Source: Pararge aegeria
Lineage: Eukaryota > Arthropoda > Insecta > Lepidoptera > Nymphalidae
Direction of reading: 5' to 3'
NCBI RefSeq assembly: GCF_905163445.1
Contig: NC_053183.1
Coordinates: forward strand, 17,112,001-17,176,000
DNA length: 64,000 nucleotides
Part shown: positions 1 to 12,900 of the stretch, one piece after another
Layout: each line of letters opens with the position of its first letter
Position numbering within the stretch: the first letter of the stretch is position 1
Translations under genes and position numbers: made by a program
The notes under the pieces: generated by a model
Database searches by the model: none
Told to the model about the DNA's origin: nothing
The model's input: the letters and a program-made list of their open reading frames with translations, nothing else

Positions 1-177
1 ATATTTTGGATTTGTCGATATTTCGACCCAGTTGCATGGATCGTGGTCACGACGGGACTGCAACCATAAAATATTATCGTGGTATAATGTACCTGTTGTA
101 CTACGAGTATATTTAAGGAATGTTGATTAACCACGATAATCTTAAGTTTAAAATCTTTGCTTTTTACTTTTTATATT

Positions 178-400
178 CCACTACAAGTTACCCCATTGAC
201 TGCAATCTCACCTTATTGTAAGTAACGATGCAGTCTAACATGGTAAGGGGCATGGTAGTTACACCCATATACCTAATCGGTTCCTTCGCGTACCGGAACG
301 CTAAGTCGCTTAGCGTCTTTGGCGGTAGGGTGGTAAGCGGCCGAAGCTTGCCACACAGCCCACACCAGACGAGAGATAATTCAGAAATTATCACCGGGGA
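178..400 (+). mobile_element. SINE-B copy
   Basis: Family with CCACTACAAGTTA, ATGCAGTCTAA-ATGGTAA, CTAATCGGTT, TACCGGAACGCTAA, CGGTAGGGTGGTAA and ACCAGACGAGAG. Compare the full copy at 40477-40782. Confidence 0.75.
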
Positions 401-1254
401 AGGGAAAATTTGGGCATTTATCCCAAGATCTCCCAATAGGAAAACATGTGTGTACTTATGTACACGCGTTAGAAGTTATAACTATAGTTCGTTACCGTTA
501 CAGTAACAAGATAAAAATCTTTTCAAAAATTTTATCTTTCGCCTTATTCCAAGTTTGTATAAAACATATAAAGTGGTATTTAAATATCACCAAAAAAATA
601 TTTCTGCATAATTAAAGAAATGGTTATAATAAAAAATATAAAATAATATAAATTGGCAATACTAATAGACTTATTATCGGACAACCAAGTTTCATTCAAC
701 ATTAAAATTTGAGATTTTTTTACAATTGAATCAATTAAATCATCAAAAACCTTATAGCTAACTTCATGGGGTCGGTTTTTGGTGACGGTGTGCGTGTGCA
801 TCGTAAAAATTCACTCTCATCATTTTTCGATAACCAAAAGTATAACTTCAAAAACTGGGGCATCAAAAATAAAACACATGTGTTTAATGTTTGATTATGA
901 GCCTACATTGAAGTTATAAGCAGGATGCTACAGGTAAGTGTGATGAATTTCTTTAAACTTAACAGCTCTCCATTAAAAGAAAACTAATAGACAAGTTTCT
1001 CACCTCTCCACTGTTTCCATTCGTTAAATGTGTCATGTCGGCGCCAAATGTGTCCGATGGCAAGAATCCTTAAACAAAAAAAATGCAAAATAAGCAAAAT
1101 AAATGCAAATTTAGTTTGCTTGTTCTACTTTACCTTTTTTTTTTTTTTCAGTTTTTAATTATTCTATTTATGGTATAGTGTAGTGCGTAGTGATGGGTCA
1201 TAGATACCAAATAAATAAATAAAATATTGTCAGTGGTACAGAGTTGGACACAGT

Positions 1255-1600
1255 GTCATCATCATCATATCAACCGATAGACGTCCACTGCTGGACATAG
1301 GTCTTTTGTAGGGAGTTCCAATACCACGGTTTGTACCGCTTGGATCCAGCGGCTACCTGCAACGCGCCTAATGTCGTCCGTCCACCTCGTCGAGGGTCGA
1401 CCAACGCTGCGTTTACCAGTGCGGGGGCTGCCATTCCAGCACCTTGGGACCCCAACGTTGCCTGCCCATTGCCACTTCAGCGTAGCGACTCGTTGACCTA
1501 TGCGGTAACTCTGGTTCTTCTATGGAACTCCACATTTCTGATTTTATCACATAGACTCTGCACACGCCTGCTGAGTGACTCTGAGCCTTATGAGGCCCAG
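1255..1600 (-). mobile_element. RTE-type LINE, C-terminal ORF fragment
   Basis: The minus strand encodes an RTE-like C-terminus ending YVQQWTSIG just before the stop and a (GAT)n-like tail complement at 1257-1275. GTCCACTGCTGGACATAGG is the conserved terminus of such elements. Frames are interrupted. Confidence 0.7.
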
Positions 1601-2174
1601 AGTCTTTCTTTCATCCAAAAATAAAGTTGTTTATAGAGGAAAATTGCATGCGCTTTGCATGGAAGGGATAAAAAGTGGTATATGATAGACAAAGGCACAG
1701 GTTCAAAGAGTACCTATCTCAAAAATGTAATGCATAAATTATTTAATTGAGCTTTGAGTAACAGTACAGTCAAATGGTTAGATCACATAAAAAAAACATA
1801 TCATATTCTACTTCCCAGCCACATACATTTTTGGTTGTGTTTCTATGCTGGTCAAGGTAATTTTTTTGGGATAAACAAGAAAATTTTGACAAGAGCTTTT
1901 ACTGGCAAGAAAAGATTTCACTTAAGCATAAAAAAGGGGTTAAATAAGCTGTATATTTGAAGTTAACAGACATTTAAATAAAACTTAGACATGTAACTAT
2001 TTTGGTTTTTTTAACATATCAATAGAATAAGAGAAAAGGAATAGAACAGTCAACAACAACATGTAAAGAGTAATATAGCTAAACTGCACAAAGCTCACAT
2101 TGTTGGTATGAAAACAGTGAAATATATTGGAATTAATGGTTTCCATCGGAAATTAAATAAAATGCAAAAAGTAC

Positions 2175-4700
2175 CATTCATGGAAAACTGTTCTGGGGGT
2201 TGTTGCTGGATCATTTCCTCAGGTTCCACCTTAATATCTAGCCTAGCAAACTCCTCTCCATTTTCATAAATATCATTTTCAGCCTCATATTCATTTTCTG
2301 ATAGCACTTCCTGTTTAATTTCAACGTTCATAGAGCTCTGATGCATATAACTGTTAATGGACTTGTCTATTTGTATTGGTTTAGGCCATCCATTGTCAGC
2401 TTCTTTTTCTTGCGGGTATCTGCAATATTATACACAAATATGATACATTGTTAATTCATTTTTACGGTTTGGTATGCACTAAGCAGGCAGATTATATAAT
2501 AATAAAGCTTGGGTGTAAATTATTGCTCTAACCAGGTTGCTCTTAATTTAAAATGACATTGTGAGATGGTGTTAACAAAAAAAAAAAAACACCCCGCTAA
2601 GTTTGTTGTGGGCTTCTTGTTAGACCAGGACCAGACCTTTGTAGCTTTAGTTTTAAGTTTACGAATGTGGTTATCGCCATCATCTCACTACCGTGTAATT
2701 CTTATGTACGCATCAAAAGTGCCACCTATGGGCTTACTTGAATAAAGATATTTTTGACTTTGACATTAATAATAAACTTTATTAAGGCCAAAAACAGTTT
2801 GTACGCAGAGTTCTAGATTAAGTATAAAAAACATTGCGTTTAAGATTTATAAATAAACAAAACTTCTAAAAACATACGATTGGTTGCTGGTGCCTTTATC
2901 AATCTAAAATGATTATATAAAAATCTCCACTATGCAGTTATATAAAGAGATATCTTCATTATATGTCACATGCAAGCCATCTATGCATGCCACTGGTTAT
3001 ATACAGTATGGTAATTTGAGGTCATTTTGAATGCTACTTGGACCAGAAAGCAGGAGTAAAAAAATATAAATAAATATACTACGACAATACACACATTGCC
3101 ATTGTTGCTTGTGTTATGGGTACTAAGATGACTGATGTATATTTTTATAAATAACATACATAAATACTTATTATATGCATTTATACACCCAAACACTGAA
3201 AAACATTCATGTTAATCACACAAACATTTTCCAGTTGTGGGAATCGAACCCAATGCCTTCTACTTGGAAAGCAGGGTCGCTGTCCACTGCGCCAATCGGC
3301 CGTCAGGAGTGTTTATGAAAAATGCTGGTCTAACTTGTTTATTATACTAGAGGGTAAGACGTAGTCCGTAGAGGGTTACAAGAAGAGACGAGGGACTATC
3401 ATATATTTTTATCAGTCCCATAGCCACTTTGTAACTGAACAGCTCAGGTCTAATTTTTAAATGTCCATTTTACCATTTAGGTGCCACTTTCAATGTGATA
3501 AGACATTGCTTTTTAAAATTTATACTCTTATGAAAGTGTTTTAGGTAATCCATACTAAAATTATAAATGCAGAAGTATGCCTGTTTTTTCATACTCTATG
3601 CCTTAACAAAGCAACTAATTGACAAGATTTTTGGCATAGAGTTAGTTGAAAGTACAGCGGGTAACATAATGAGTGAAAGAATGAATCAATACACTTTTAT
3701 TGTACACCACACAAAAATACAGGAAAATAAGAAGTTACACAATGCTTAGTTGCAATTACTTTGGGCTTTATCGCTACATACAAATAAAATAAATGTTTGA
3801 GAAGAGCAGCCTTTGTTTCCTACGAAGGCTGCTTTTTATCCTGGAAGAACAAACTGTTCCCATGGGATTTGTAAAAAACCATAATAAACACAGACAAAGA
3901 ATGGGGGCAACCGCTAGCATAAAATATATTTTAAAGTTTTAATATCCTCTCGGTTTGGACGGCACAATAAAGTTTACTGTACAGTATTAGCTTTCATGCA
4001 CTTAGGACAAAAGCTAGTGTAAATAAATTTGTATACCTTTGTTGAAGTATTTGATCACTCTGTTTTACTAGTGTTGAGAATGTGCAGGCGCTATGCAGTA
4101 ATTCATAACATGCCCTGCATATAAATTTCGAATGTCTATCTGTTTCTTGTACCTGAAATGTATGTTATTTGTCTTAAGATGTGATTTTGCATATATTGAA
4201 CCTTTTGCCTGTTGGGAGGTTTCAGTCATGGGTATTTACCACCCTGCCAACAAATATATCTTATAGAAACCAATTAGTTGAGATAATACAGTCTTAGATA
4301 GTAGCAAGTTAACCTTTTAATAAGTTATGTTAAGCCCTCACAGCTTCTACACACCACCTTACCAGAATGTTAAATCGCATCACGGCACGTCTTTACCCGA
4401 TTGGGTGGTAACTAGCTACGGCCAATGACCTCTCACCAGGGCGATACCAGACCTGATGCAGTAAAGTTAAGAACAATTGCAATAAACTGTCTCAATAGAC
4501 AAAGGCCAATTTACCTTTACATTAGTAAGCTTCTCTAGGTCTTCGGCGATAGTATTCGCCATCCCATCCCAAGGCGGAGACCACATTTCGAATATATTGA
4601 ATAAAACAGCGGTCGGGCTCATATGATGCAAACAAGTACGGCATTCTAAATTCGCTACTTCGTCCACAGTTTTGTTTGTGTTTAAACCATATTCGCTCAT
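2175..4700 (-). CDS. ZAD-type zinc-finger protein, 5' part (partial gene)
   Basis: Three coding exons read on the minus strand: 4700-4515 (ATG at 4700), 4152-4037 and 2419-2175. All have GT/AG borders and compatible phases (0, 2, 1), giving the first 182 residues. Residues 20-23 (CRTC) and 74-77 (CRAC) supply the two Cys pairs of a ZAD domain, the N-terminal zinc-binding dimerisation module of insect C2H2 transcription factors. The segment after it is acidic, with KQE and KVEPEE stretches, as is usual in the linker before the DNA-binding fingers. The last visible exon ends in a donor at 2174 and no C2H2 finger exon was found between it and the left edge, so the gene probably continues outside the window. 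Family membership is inferred from the ZAD pattern; the target genes are unknown. It is divergent from PWP1. Confidence 0.75.
2502..2765 (+). mobile_element. 5'-truncated copy of LINE-2 (3' UTR)
   Basis: Begins AAGCTTGGGTGTAAATT, corresponding to the last ORF2 codons, and ends GATATTTTTGACTTTGAC. Colinear with 61220-61500 including the A run and GCTAAGTTTGTTGTGGGC. In a ZAD-gene intron region. Confidence 0.85.
3068..3305 (-). mobile_element. SINE-A copy (tRNA-derived head)
   Basis: The minus strand reads from GACGGCCGATTGGCGCAGTG (A-box) and a B-box-like GGGTTCGATTCCC to a tail with TACCCATAACACAAG and TTTATTTA. Family reference copy: 16125-16387. Confidence 0.85.
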
Positions 4701-6973
4701 TGTAGATCACTGCCAATCACAATCACTCATATTTATAAACTTGCAATTTATCATTTATTTAATAATTTAGATGCAATCTCATTATCAAAATACAAGAGTA
4801 GATTTTTGAATTTTGATAGTACGATTGGATACCATAGACAAAAAGCGAGCAATTGGAGAGTTTTTTTTTATAATAAAATAGGTAATGTAGTAAATGAAGC
4901 AAATTAACATGTTCCTCTTAACTATAACCAAATATTGGCTCTTTCAGTAAAAACAAGCGTTATGATTTATATATCAGTATACCGCAACTACCTACCAGTG
5001 TAACAAACATATTAACTGTTTTTTCTTGAAAATAGGAATTGTCACTTCTCAAAACAAAGGAATATTACTGAACGTAACACATTATTTTAACACAAACTCA
5101 TTTATATCTAACTCTGTACTAAATAAATAACAATATTGAGTCAATTTAATAATATTAGAAATATTTTACAAACACCTCCAAAGATTCACTCCGCGATGAT
5201 CAAAATACATTTACAAAAGGGTATTTTACTTTGTTTATGCTTACCGTGTGGTATTTCATTTTATCGTTCTCTGTGGTTATAGTCAGCATCTATTGGTTCT
5301 ATGGTCTCCACAGAGTTTCTGGATCAAAATAATTAGAACGCAGATCCAAGGTACATTCTAAAAAAAAAATTACAGTTACATGTATGTATACTCTTTGGTG
5401 CAAGACAAAATCTCAATCACGACGTAATAGAAAAGATCAATAATCATTATTAGTCTGTGTTCATAAAGGCTAGAGCAGAAACCAGAGATGAAGCTTTACA
5501 ATATATTAAAAAAGCAGCTTAGCGCGGCTTGAAGTTTCTAACGAAGGGTTCCGTATCACGGTGCCATAGAAAACACTTCTTTTCTTTTTCGGAAGGACAC
5601 TTGCTGATAACCTCCTAAGGGGTCGCTACGGCGCCACCGGTGGAGAGGGGCGAGCGCGGGTCTACATCCAGATGCCACCAAAAATCGGCCTTGAGCCTAA
5701 GATCCTTAAGCATAAGATTGGCCGGGAGTAAAAAGGACGTCTCGGCAACTTTTGGGGTGGCGGACTGCTTTTTCAAAGTGGGACTTTGTTTGTTTTAATG
5801 TTTGAATTTATTGTGCCATGGTGGGATGATCGAGGTCTCGGTTGAGATCTATATCTGTAAGATATGAACAATATTTAGAATCTGAAAAACACTTTCCTGT
5901 ATTGTTATGCATAATTATTTTCAACTATATTATATTTGCTGACAGTGCGTGAAAATTTCTATTCTTCGCTTTTTACGTTTCATTCATTCAATAAAGCTGA
6001 TAGCCCGGCAGATCGATAAAGTAGGTTTAATAATTTTATAGCTGTTCCTGTGGGTAAACTTTAAATACGAAAACCCAAAACTCTACGAGTCTTAATCGCG
6101 CATCGAAGGTTCCATACGTCATAAAAAAACATATAAATAGTTATTCAACTGCCAACTGCCAACTGCAACTGCAATGAACATTATATTGTTAGTTATAAAC
6201 ACCGAACCGCTATTTGTATTATAGACATCAATTCCTATTAAGGATCATTTTCTCTGCGTGTGTCTAGTTTATTAAAAACTTCCCAACACAAAATATACTT
6301 TGGTTATATAACACTCAACGTTTAAACTCAAGGCCATTCAGCCAATAATATTCCGTAGCCCCATTTTAAAAATTCGATTATCTCGTTTTGCCTTTTGTGT
6401 AGTGAAAGATTTTTTTTTTCTCTCAAACAAGTTAAACAAGCATTATTAATTATTTCATTTAATATGCAACTATTGATACATGATTATGATTGATAAATCT
6501 TAATATATATAAATCTCCTGTCACGATGTTTGTCCGCGATGGACTCTTAAACTACTTAACCGATTTTAAATTAAATTGGCACTCCGTGAGCAGTCTGGTC
6601 CGACTTAAGAGATAGGGTAGCTTAGATCTTTAATTATAGTCGCAATTTTATTTTATTGCAATTTTTTTGTCTATAATTAATTGACAGTCACATGTTATAT
6701 ATATATATATATATACTACTATACTCATTTAAGGCTTAGCGATACTGAATACTTTAAAAAAAAAATCAAACGCAGACGAAGTCGCGGGCAACAGCTAGTA
6801 TAAATATAAATATAACTAATGATAACTTCATAAAAAATGCGCCTTTTGGATGCATTTTTAGCACTTTACTGAACCCTAAATGTCAAATGTCAAAAAAATG
6901 TGGAATTCGGAAAGTACCTAGATAACCTATTGTTTGTTACTCGTTGTTTGGAAATTCAAATTAATAAAGAAAA
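4701..6973. other. intergenic region between ZAD gene and PWP1
   Basis: Divergent promoter region of 2.3 kb. It contains an unidentified GC-richer stretch (5540-5770, ending in a GGCGGACTG segment), AT-rich sequence and Helitron copy 1 next to PWP1. No TATA element is convincing on either side. Confidence 0.5.
6498..6798 (+). mobile_element. short non-autonomous Helitron, copy 1
   Basis: A 301-bp element starting TCTTAATATATATAAATCTC and ending GGGCAACAGCTAG. It is inserted between A (6497) and T (6799), as Helitrons do, and internal TA repeats are present. It shares its whole length with the copy at 43567-43886. Immediately upstream of PWP1 exon 1. Confidence 0.75.
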
Positions 6974-9900
6974 ATGGAGGAAGAAAGTACACCGAACGTA
7001 AGCCTTGTATCATGCATGCATTTCGTAAGACGTGGTGTTGCAAAATCGGTCCCAGAAAAGGTAAGGCTTACAAAAGTATTGACAAACAGATTTTATTCAA
7101 ATTCCTCTATTATGGTAAAATCATAAGGCTATTATTATATATATTCCACTATTTGTATATCGGTGCGGTATTTTGAAGCGGTGATAGACCAGTGTGTAGG
7201 ACTTCGACTTCTAACTTTTCTAAATTGGTTGCTTTGACGGTGAAGGAAAACATCGTGGGGAAATTTTGCACTTCTTGATTCGGTAAAGTTTCTAACAGGT
7301 GTTAACAGCAAAGAACAAAGAATGAGAGATCATCTAACGCCAGCTATTTAAAATCATCCTAAATGGCAATTCCCATACAACTTTGTTGGAGCAATATATG
7401 TGAACTACATAAGTAAATTATACAGCAGATTTTATCAGATATACACATAGAAAAATAATTACAACTAAACATAAATGTTGCTCTTCTAATTTTAAACATT
7501 ATGAATGTATACAACCTCTGTTACATTGTTATTTATAATTTTGCAGATTGAACTTACTGAGGATGAGTTGGCTAAATTAATCAAGCAAACAGCCGAAGAG
7601 CTTCAGTAAGTCATTTTGATTTTAAATATATATAGTTTGAAGAGTTGGATAGGGGGTACTGGTGCCTAAACTGTTAGACATAAATCTCAATAATTAACTA
7701 AATTGATGACCAGAAATCGTTTTCCATAGGGTATATTGTGGCAGTACACCTTTTACAGTATCTGTAGATACTGTATAGTTATTTTGTACAACAGAATTTT
7801 CACCAATGTAGGTTGTTTTATATAAATTCATACAATTAATGCAATGAACATAAGCACACATAACATAAGCATTTTCATAGAAAAAGTAATCTAAACAAAA
7901 ATAAACATCCCTCATTAATTGTAATAACTCAAAACTCTATTGACATATGTAGGTTATTGTGAATTATTTCAATAATGGGCCATCATTACAATAATAATTG
8001 ACATAAAAAAACAACTATCACCATCATTATTATGTTATTAACTCATTACTGGCCCCCTACAGGCCAGGGGTCTCCTTTGACAATGAGATGGGTTAAGGCA
8101 CTAGTCCATCACGCTGGCCCAGAATTCTCAGGCATGCAGGTTTCCTCACAATATTTGCCTTCACCATTAAAGCTAGTGACATTTAATTGCTTAAAACGCA
8201 CATAGTTTTAAAAAGTTAAAGGTGTGTGCTGGGATTTAAACTCTGCACACTGAAAGTGAAACCCTATACTATGCGCAGATGTTTTTTAAGTCATTATGGC
8301 GATAAAGCAAGATAACTTACCCAGTGTGAAGATCTCCCATGTGTCAAATCTGGCTATCCAGTATGTGCCTTCTTTGTAATTCGGCAAACCATTTTAGGCA
8401 TGGTGGTTTAGCAAGTCTTGTTTTGTATTTAAAACTATTACTTTTAATTTACTTCCAGTTTTTTTATTATGATGCTCATGGATGTCTAAATTATGGAATC
8501 TTTGTTTTCTGTGTATTATACATATTTGTATTTGAGTTACACGCTGCATCCCATAGTTAGATTATGTATTTCCATACTGTCAGCCTACAGTGGAGTGCAC
8601 TTGGTTTCTTACCAGGGTATGCATACAGCAGGAAAATTGCATAAAACGGCAAAAAGGGTACGAGTGTTAAATATACATTGTAGGGTAGGCAGTTTACCTG
8701 TATGTGCACGTTACTTTCAGCTTACCAAAGTACTGAACACCTGTGAACTCAATGTGACAAGAAACCTGATCCTAATCAAAAAATAGCATCAATTAATCAC
8801 ATTTTTTATCTAATCTTGAAGGATTACAGAACGAGGCGATGATCAAAGTGACGATGAAGAAGAGAATGCTAATGCCGCGAGACCTCCACCTGCTGACCCC
8901 AATGATGAATTCAATTTTGAGAATTATGACCAGGAAGACTCAAGTGAGTTATTATTTACGTTTAAGACTATTAGAATATTGTTATTAGGTTGCTCGGCCT
9001 AATAACAATATTCCTCCATAGGCCTCTAGAGATAAGACATTTAAAAAAAATGGGATATACAAATTGCCATCACGCTGGCAAGAAGTCATAAATAATTATG
9101 GCAATTATATTATTCAATAAAGTTTATTCAAAGTATGAAAAAATGTAATCATTTGTTTAAACGGACAGAACTTTCCGGTAGACCCAATCTATACTAAGAA
9201 ATACTCCAATAAGGCATCTTAGGCTCGTTTTAGTGGCTTACTCAAACTATTTGCGTTTCGGTTTTACGGATAAGTCTGAGACAGTACATGATTAATTCTA
9301 AATCCTGTAAAGCAATATTTCTGTTTTCATTTACATGCTGTATACCTATCTATTTACTTCAGTTACAATGAATTTTGTGTGCTATATTTATTGTATTTTA
9401 ATTTTATACTATACAACGTGTAACGGAATTACGTAATACTATTGAAGGTTTCACACGTACATTTCTTAAGGAATCACCCTTTACAAATATTAAATGAAAA
9501 GAAGCATATTTATTATTCCTTACAAAGTAATTCGAAACATTCGAAGTCGAATTCGAATTCGAATTCATTTTACTTATGACAACCCTATTAAAGAGCCGAC
9601 ACGCGCATAGTACGACGACGAGTACCTAATAAAATGACAGGACAGCACTTGATTCTACATTTGCATGTGACGTTAGGGCTGTATCTGATTTCTTTCAGTA
9701 ATAACTATGGCAATAATTTACTCTAAAACTATTAGCGTTCCGGTTTTACAGATAAGTCTCTGATACAGTAAATAATGTACCTCTAAAGCCTCTCAAGTAT
9801 TATTTCAGTTTTCATGCGCACGTTGTATATAAAATACTAAGCTAGCAGCTATGTTTCAAATTCATAAATCCTCACTGGCAACACCCACTGATCTAGGACT

Positions 9901-12900
9901 TACGTATTCAGTATGGAGGGTAGAGGTACGGAGAGTCATCTGTGTATATGAAAAAGTGTCGTCAAAATGTATTAAATTAGGATGGCGCCACATTTGCATC
10001 AGGGTAACTCTTAAAAGAAGCGCCAAATATAAATATTGTTAGAGTTGGCTTGAAAAATAAACAAGGAAGTATGGAGATACAAGGAAGTAAGGTTATATTT
10101 ACCACAATATTTTGTACAACGTAAGTTGTTGAAATTCTCAATAATTAACTACTTTAGTTGATAATGACATTAAATTTTTTAACTTGGCATACTTCAATTC
10201 ATCTACGATTGCTACATTCATACCATACCCTGTGCATCCACCAGCGCCATTGTGGAGGATTTTTGAACTGTTATTTAGCGCAACAACTGGACACTTTTTC
10301 AACTTTTCTCCCATATAAGATGACTCTTCTTACCTCTACCCTCCATAGTATTCAGGCATCAAAGTATTTCGGACGAAAAGAAGTCTTAATGCTTTTCCCA
10401 TAATTAAGTGAGTTAAGCAAAGCTAAATTACTATAAATATATTCCAATCCATTTCAGATAACCCTATTGGTATAGCTACAATTGCAACAATACCGAATTT
10501 GGGTGACCTAAGCGAAAATGTACACATACGAGTAAGTAAACACGTTTCTATTTCCTAAAACTTCTTATTTAACCCTTACGTACTCCTAATCTTAAAGGCA
10601 TTTCAGCGGATCGATAAATCGCTTGGTGGCACGTCTTGGTTAACAAAGTGGTAACTAGGCATGGCCGAAGCCCTTCACCAGACAAGAGCAGAGAAAAGGA
10701 GGCAATCGTTTTTGTATGGGGAATACCATTGGTGGGGAACACCAAGAATTGTGACTTATATATGAATTGCGTGTTGATTATTTCCCTATGATCTCTATAT
10801 TACAATGGAATGAATACCCTCGTCCCTTACATCGTCTTGCCGGAGTACTGAGAAATCGATACGAAACAAAGTGAACCTAGAAACCTCGCTAAGTCACTCG
10901 GCGCGATTTTCTCGTAAGTTGGTAGGTCCCAACTCCCAACGGACGTTAAAACAGTGCGCTGTTTGGATGCGGCGTTGAACCATTATTTATTATAAGATGT
11001 TTCAAAAAAATACCTAAGTAGTTTTTGGCCTACTAAAATGATTGATGAATATTTTTATGAATAATATACATAAATACTTATAATATACAAATAAACCCTC
11101 ACTGAAAAACATTTATGTTCATCACAAAACAAATATTTTTTAGTTGTGGGAATCGTACTCTAACCTTGATTCAATTCAATTCAAATTCAATTCAAAATTT
11201 CTTTATTCATGTAGGCCTATCACAGGCACTTATGAAGGAAGCGTTCATACATATTTGTTTACATAATTGTAACGGGATTCAAACGCGCCCTGGTCTAAGA
11301 AGAGCCCACAACAAAAAAGCCGGGTAAATTTATTTTTTTGTTATCACCATCTTCTTGTAAATTTATATTAAGCTATGAAGCTAGAGCAATTCACACCCAA
11401 GCTATTTTATCGTTTAAATAATCCTTAATATTATAATAGGATTATTCTGTAAGCTTTCGTTTTGTATAAACTTTGAACTTATTGAGAGACATCTCAAAGA
11501 TTTCATTTGGTAAATTGTTATAAAATAAAATAAAATTCAGAAAGCAGAATCGCTGCCTACGGCGCCGATCGGTCGTGAAGATGACTGAGTACAATTTAAA
11601 AACCAACGTGACGTATAACCTCACTATATCGTTTTCCTCACGAGTATGTCTGAGAGTTCTCGATAAAGTTCTCAAAGGTGTCTACGGGCTAAACTCTTCT
11701 CAGTGTGTGAGCTCTTCTCAGAAGACCTGTGCCCTGTAATTATATGTTACCGACTATATACTCAAATATCCATAGACGGAGGGACCAGACAGCGATGAAG
11801 AAGATGATATCATCAAACCAGACGACAATCTACTTCTGGTGGGGCACGTAGAAGCTGATGCGAGTGTATTAGAAGTTTATAGTAAGTTGTGTTGTGTTGT
11901 TTTTTTAATAGTTACTATTGGTTTCTTAAATATAGTTCAACGGGTACATACCACGATAATATTTTTGGATTTGTTGATATGTTGACGGGACTGCGTAGGT
12001 GCGAGATGTCAAGTTGGATGTACTGTTCTTAAGTATTACGGTCAATATATAAACTTAAATCACGTGAATCCCTCCGTGAAAAAATAAAAGAAATAGGTAT
12101 ACTTACGGTAGCCTCACAACATATTCATAACAATATAGTATTTGTAAGACAATATATTAGTCTTTATAAACAAAAAGTGGATACCCTCCTACTTAAATGT
12201 AATAATGATATAACATATGTCTTTTTTCAGTTTACAACAAAGAAGAAGGATCGTTTTATGTGCACCATGACATAATATTGCCATGGTTTCCACTTTGTAT
12301 TGAGTGGTTGAGCCACGACCCGTCCGATCCACAACCTGGTGAGATATATCTTTTACTTTCCTTGTATTATAATAATAATGAATAAAAAAATATACTTTGA
12401 AAATACACACATCATTGACGGCCGAGTGGCGCAGTGGGTAGCGACCCTGCTTTCTGAGTCCAAGGTCGTTGGTTCGATTCACACAACTGGAAAATGTTTG
12501 TGTGACAAGCATGAATGTTTTTCAGCGTCTGTATATTCTAAGTATTTATGTATATTATTCATTAAAAAAATTTTATTTTATTTATTTATTTATTACACAA
12601 ACTACTAAAATTATTAATCTTCGCATCCTGAAACTCACATGAGTTTATTTGGACGCTGCACATTCCTCTAAAATCTCATAAGTTTATAAGTTTATCATAT
12701 ATTAACCATTAAATAGCAATACAGTATACAGCAGGTAGTACACTAATAAATCCAGTGTAGGTAATTCTGTACTGCGAGCCATCGCGTCGCTCAGTAGATA
12801 CGAGCGACCGGTTTGGCGCTGCCCCGAATGCATACGTTATACAGGTGTTCCAATATTACTATGTTTAAAGGTTTTAAGTTACATTTATTTCATGGTAATA

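Noticed and set aside
1331..1624. 97-codon plus-strand frame
   Set aside because: Antisense of a decayed RTE LINE C-terminus.
8339..8786. Two overlapping frames of 73 and 97 codons
   Set aside because: They lie wholly in PWP1 intron 2, in AT-rich sequence, with no motif or conserved pattern.
12417..12490. Possible tRNA genes at the many GGCGCAGTGG / GGTTCGATTCC sites
   Set aside because: They are heads of SINE-A and SINE-B copies followed by conserved SINE bodies; the stems are imperfect and the same sequence recurs throughout the window.
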